Part shown: positions 61,201 to 64,000 of the stretch, one piece after another
Position numbering within the stretch: the stretch's first letter is position 1
Layout of the letters: every line of letters begins with the position of its first letter
Source: Arabidopsis thaliana
Taxonomy: Eukaryota > Streptophyta > Magnoliopsida > Brassicales > Brassicaceae
Assembly: GCF_000001735.4 (NCBI RefSeq)
Contig: NC_003071.7
Location: 1,499,001 to 1,563,000, forward strand
Length of the DNA: 64,000 nt
Direction: 5' to 3'
Program-made: the position numbers and the translations under genes
The notes under the pieces: generated by a model
Told to the model about the DNA's origin: nothing
Seen by the model: the letters and a program-made list of their open reading frames with translations, nothing else
Database searches by the model: none

Positions 61201-62743
61201 TCTTTGGTTAACTGACTCACACTCAGTAAATTTAACCGAAAGTCTGGAAAATATAACACATTCTTCAAGATCATATGATCACTTAACTCCACTGAACCAA
61301 TTCCTGTTATTTTAACTCCATAACCAGTAGGTAAGGTAACAGAATCATTCATGGTTTCAGATAATGTCTGAAATAATGTTATATCATGACACACATGATG
61401 TGTAGCTCCACTATCTATCACCCATGAGGATGAAGATAAAACATTTCCTGTAGCTTTCAAGGCTCCAATAAAACGTAATGTGGAGGAAGAAAAAGCTATA
61501 CCAGGTAATGCAGTAATCGTAGCACCAGATGGAGAAGCCATGTCACAGAACCATCATTGAGTTTTCCTTAAAAATAAGCAAGAACCCCTTGAATCTGATC
61601 TTTTGTTAGAGTTTTTGCCATTCCTGTTAACAAATCACTCGAAGTAGCATTAGTAAAAGCTAACTGAGCAACAACAGGTTTTGGAGGAACAATCTGTTTA
61701 TCCTGTTGAGCATTCTTGTTCTTGTGTTTAAATCCTATGGGATAACCATGAATTTTATAACACTTATCCACAGTGTGACCAGTGTATCCACAATGAGAAC
61801 AAATCACTTTCTGCTGCAGTTTTGAATGATTATAAGTAGCATTAACAGAAGCTTGAGTTGGTTCCATTGCTGAAAAATTAAAAGCTACAGCATTCTGAAC
61901 AGGAGTGATATTTCTTTGACTCAAATCCTGATCCAACAAATTGTAAATCCCAGCAAGTTCTGGAATATGCTTCTTCATGATTATCTGACTTCTAATGACG
62001 GCATAGGATTCGTTTAAGCCAGCCAAAAATTTAATAACACGAGCATGTTCTGATTTTGTTTCCATAGCTTTGCAACAATCACAGTTTTTACATACTGTAA
62101 CACAATTAGCGCCATCCAACTCATTCCACAATGTCTTCAGAGTAGTATAATACGTAGCAAGATCCATTGAACCTTGTTGTAGTGACCATATCTGCTGTGA
62201 CAATTGATATGATCTTGGAAGGTTTGTAATGTGAAAACGTGTGGCCAAATCTTTCCAAATCTCAGATGCATCACTAAAACGAAGAATGCTTTTATAGATC
62301 TGTTTTGAAACCGAGTTTAGAATCCAAGATTTCACTAAACTGTTGCATCGTGACCAAATCCTGAACATAGCGTTTGTTTAACTAGGTCGAGATATAGATC
62401 CATCAATAAAAGCAATCTTGTTCTTTGCATCTAAAGAAGTTTTCATCGCTATATGCCAATCATCATAATTTGTACCATCAAGAACCTCAGAAATTATAGA
62501 AATTCCAGGATTATCACTGTTAGAAAGATGATATGGAGAATGAATACTATCTGGATTATCAATCGATGATGTATAAACGGGAACAACCGGAGGAACAACC
62601 GGAGGAACAATCGGAGAAACAATCGGAGGAACAATCGGAGGAATTTCTGGCGAACTCTCATCATCATCATCACGATTCACTTGTCTTCGAGCTGACGAAG
62701 CTACACGAGATGATCGACGAGGGATTTTGCGAGTTACAACCAT
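58277..62743 (-). pseudogene. Copia gag-pol coding region, interrupted
   Basis: Gag starts at the ATG at 62743 (MVVTRKIPRRSSRVASS). An in-frame TAA lies at 62380-62378. The zinc knuckle is CSHCGYTGHTVDKC (about 61800-61760). Protease has WVIDSGATHH; the gag-pre-integrase is LWHSRLGHS. Integrase has in-frame TAA at about 60806-60804 and TAG near 60718. Frame changes occur near 61560, 60370, 59245 (A-run before the RT active site) and 58550. RT keeps YVDD (about 59205-59190), and RNase H keeps FTDADWASC and HSSAESEYRA. Every domain is recognisable but the polyprotein cannot be made from this copy. Confidence 0.92.
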
Positions 62744-62893
62744 TGTTAACAGAATCTGAAGAAAACTTGATCGATATTTGTGATTCCGGCACGTAAACCA
62801 AACGAATCTATCGAAGAAGAAGAAGATCAATGAGAATCATCAAAGAACAAAGCAAAAAACGAAGAAGAATCGAATGAATTTTGAAAATTCATT

Positions 62894-62905
62894 GCTCTGA
62901 TACCA
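62894..62905 (-). other. Copia primer-binding site (initiator tRNA-Met)
   Basis: The minus strand reads TGGTATCAGAGC, complementary to the 3' end of plant initiator methionine tRNA. It touches the 5' LTR end with no spacer. Confidence 0.93.
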
Positions 62906-63056
62906 TAATAGAAACAAGTTTGTTAGAGACGAGAGAAAGAAAAAAGGTAAAGGTTCTCTGTATTTCTTTTATAGTAAGTGGCAAAACCCGGTTTATCTTA
63001 TACCGGTTTACATTACTGAAACAAATGTATGGTTATCTCTAAACCATACTCTATTA
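62906..63056 (-). repeat. 5' LTR of the Copia element (151 bp)
   Basis: Begins and ends as the other LTR but lacks its 32-bp segment; the flanking TTCT words suggest a small deletion here or duplication in the other LTR. Confidence 0.93.
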
Positions 63057-63061
63057 TGTCC
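63057..63061. repeat. Target-site duplication of the Copia element, right (TGTCC)
   Basis: Second TGTCC, matching 58065-58069. Confidence 0.9.
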
Positions 63062-64000
63062 AAAATTAACTTTTCCCATAATATACAAGAGGGGTAGTTC
63101 CAAAAGTACACAGTTTGAAAGTCGTAAGTTTTCACTTGTGGACAATCTATGGCCTTGGAAATTTTTGTGGAGAAATCCATGTCCTCGTTCCTACGTACAT
63201 TACATTCTACCCATAAAATCTTTGTTGGAACCGGATGAGCGAGTGCTGAATTGGGTAGCAGTCGCAATAGTATATAGACTTGGTGTGTTTTGTCGATTAG
63301 TGATCGGACACATCTTTGCTTCGATAAAACTTCGCTCTAAGGTCAGAACTATCAATCCCATCTCTCACAGTTTGTCTAAGAATCCGTCAAGCTTCTACTC
63401 CATAAACTAGTTCGTCTACTGTTTCTCTTTAATATTATTTTTTTTCTTTCCTTTTGCTTTGTAGTTTTATTTTAGACTAGTCGTCGTAATTTTATCTTTG
63501 GTGATTTTCTAATAAACTTGTCGATGTAATGATTGTAGTGCTCTTACCATTTCGTGATTATCTTTGTTTCTCATTTCTCAATTATCAATCTTGAAAGAGA
63601 AAATCTTTAGAAAAGCTAAAGCTTTACGGAAAAATCTTGACGAGTGAAATCGTAATGCTAAAATTTGATATAGATTTTTATCGGTTACAAATTAAATCAC
63701 AAGATACTACAAAGAAAAATATACATTGATAGCGTAACGGCCTAACACAGATTACTCAAGATTAACTGTAATTTTTGTTTTCATATAAATAACATTTTAT
63801 AAACGTTAGGACATAATTTGGCTACTATAACATTTTATTAACACTAATATATAATTTTATTACGCGGAAAACTATAATAACTTGTTCCGCTAAACTTAGC
63901 CAAAATTTAGTCTTCTGCCTATATTAACGAAAATAATTCACTCTATCATTAACACTTACACATATTTTTCCCTTTCACCCAAAACTATCTCTTCCTAACC
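63062..64000. other. Intergenic DNA at the right edge
   Basis: Overlapping short frames on both strands (63013-63267 minus, 63138-63410 plus) have no known domain, and neither has a clear splice context. Nothing can be assigned. Confidence 0.5.

Larger units (their letters stand above)
58070..63056 (-). mobile_element. Copia LTR retrotransposon, structurally complete
   Basis: A 4,987-bp element on the minus strand with LTRs at 58070-58252 and 62906-63056, TSD TGTCC, a primer-binding site and a polypurine tract. The internal region encodes gag, protease, integrase, reverse transcriptase and RNase H in Copia order, broken by several stops and frameshifts. The LTRs start TAATAGA and end TCTATTA instead of TG..CA. 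Confidence 0.95.

Noticed and set aside
63013-63410. Overlapping frames on both strands right of the Copia element
   Set aside because: No domain and mutual antisense overlap; nothing supports either.

Overview
This is plant nuclear DNA, almost certainly Arabidopsis thaliana or something nearly identical to it. The coding exons match in order and length a block I recognise from the short arm of A. thaliana chromosome 2 (around At2g04305 to At2g04500): a CorA-like transporter, a small mitochondrial-type protein, LACS8, a plastid membrane protein, RPS17, a POT1-like gene, IGPS, a RIN4/NOI-like gene, a defensin-like gene and a Nudix cluster. Introns are short with GT..AG borders, intergenic DNA is AT-rich, and transposons of several classes are nested between genes. 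Gene names rest on sequence recognition and memory of this locus; no database was searched.

Layout. 1-2.6 kb: AT-rich DNA with a 119-bp direct repeat. 2.7-4.7 kb (-): CorA-like transporter. 5.0-5.85 kb: probable decayed DNA transposon. 6.5-14.4 kb: a large Mutator-like element with a VANDAL-like three-gene layout: MURA transposase (+, two frameshifts), a small zinc-finger gene (+, intact), and a DUF1985 gene (-, two in-frame stops). 15.4-16.2 kb (+): small membrane protein. 17.1-20.2 kb (+): LACS8. 20.6-22.0 kb (-): plastid multi-pass membrane protein. 22-28 kb: gene-poor, with a 1.4-kb poly(A) retroposon flanked by a 17-bp target duplication. 28.9-29.3 kb (+): RPS17. 29.5-31.0 kb (-): truncated POT1-like gene. 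32.2-34.6 kb (+): IGPS. 35.0-36.0 kb (-): NOI/RIN4-like gene. 36.3-37.3 kb: 5'-truncated LINE. 38.0-38.5 kb (-): defensin-like gene. 40.0-46.8 kb (+): Nudix tandem array (NUDT5, a pseudogene without the Nudix box, NUDT6, and a fragment). 47.0-47.5 kb: minisatellite and hairpin. 48.7-54.9 kb (-): decayed Copia sequence carrying a Helitron end. 55.3-55.8 kb (-): small membrane-protein gene. 58.07-63.06 kb (-): Copia element complete end to end but with a broken coding region.

The most notable system is the Mutator-like element. Its non-coding DNA is studded with the 9-mer YAGTATTAY. I read 16 exact copies between 6.9 and 13.3 kb and none elsewhere in the window. This is the motif I recall being reported as the target of the VANC anti-silencing proteins of VANDAL21-type elements. 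The copy seen here has damaged transposase and DUF1985 genes, so it looks like a non-autonomous relic that still carries the cis-acting motif array.

Other notable points: a truncated POT1 paralogue beside RPS17 (a young telomere-gene duplicate); loss of the Nudix catalytic exons in the middle array member by an intron-to-intron deletion; and a Copia element with non-TG/CA LTR ends confirmed by a 5-bp target duplication. The cellular genes are ordinary, independently transcribed plant genes; they are linked by position, not by pathway.
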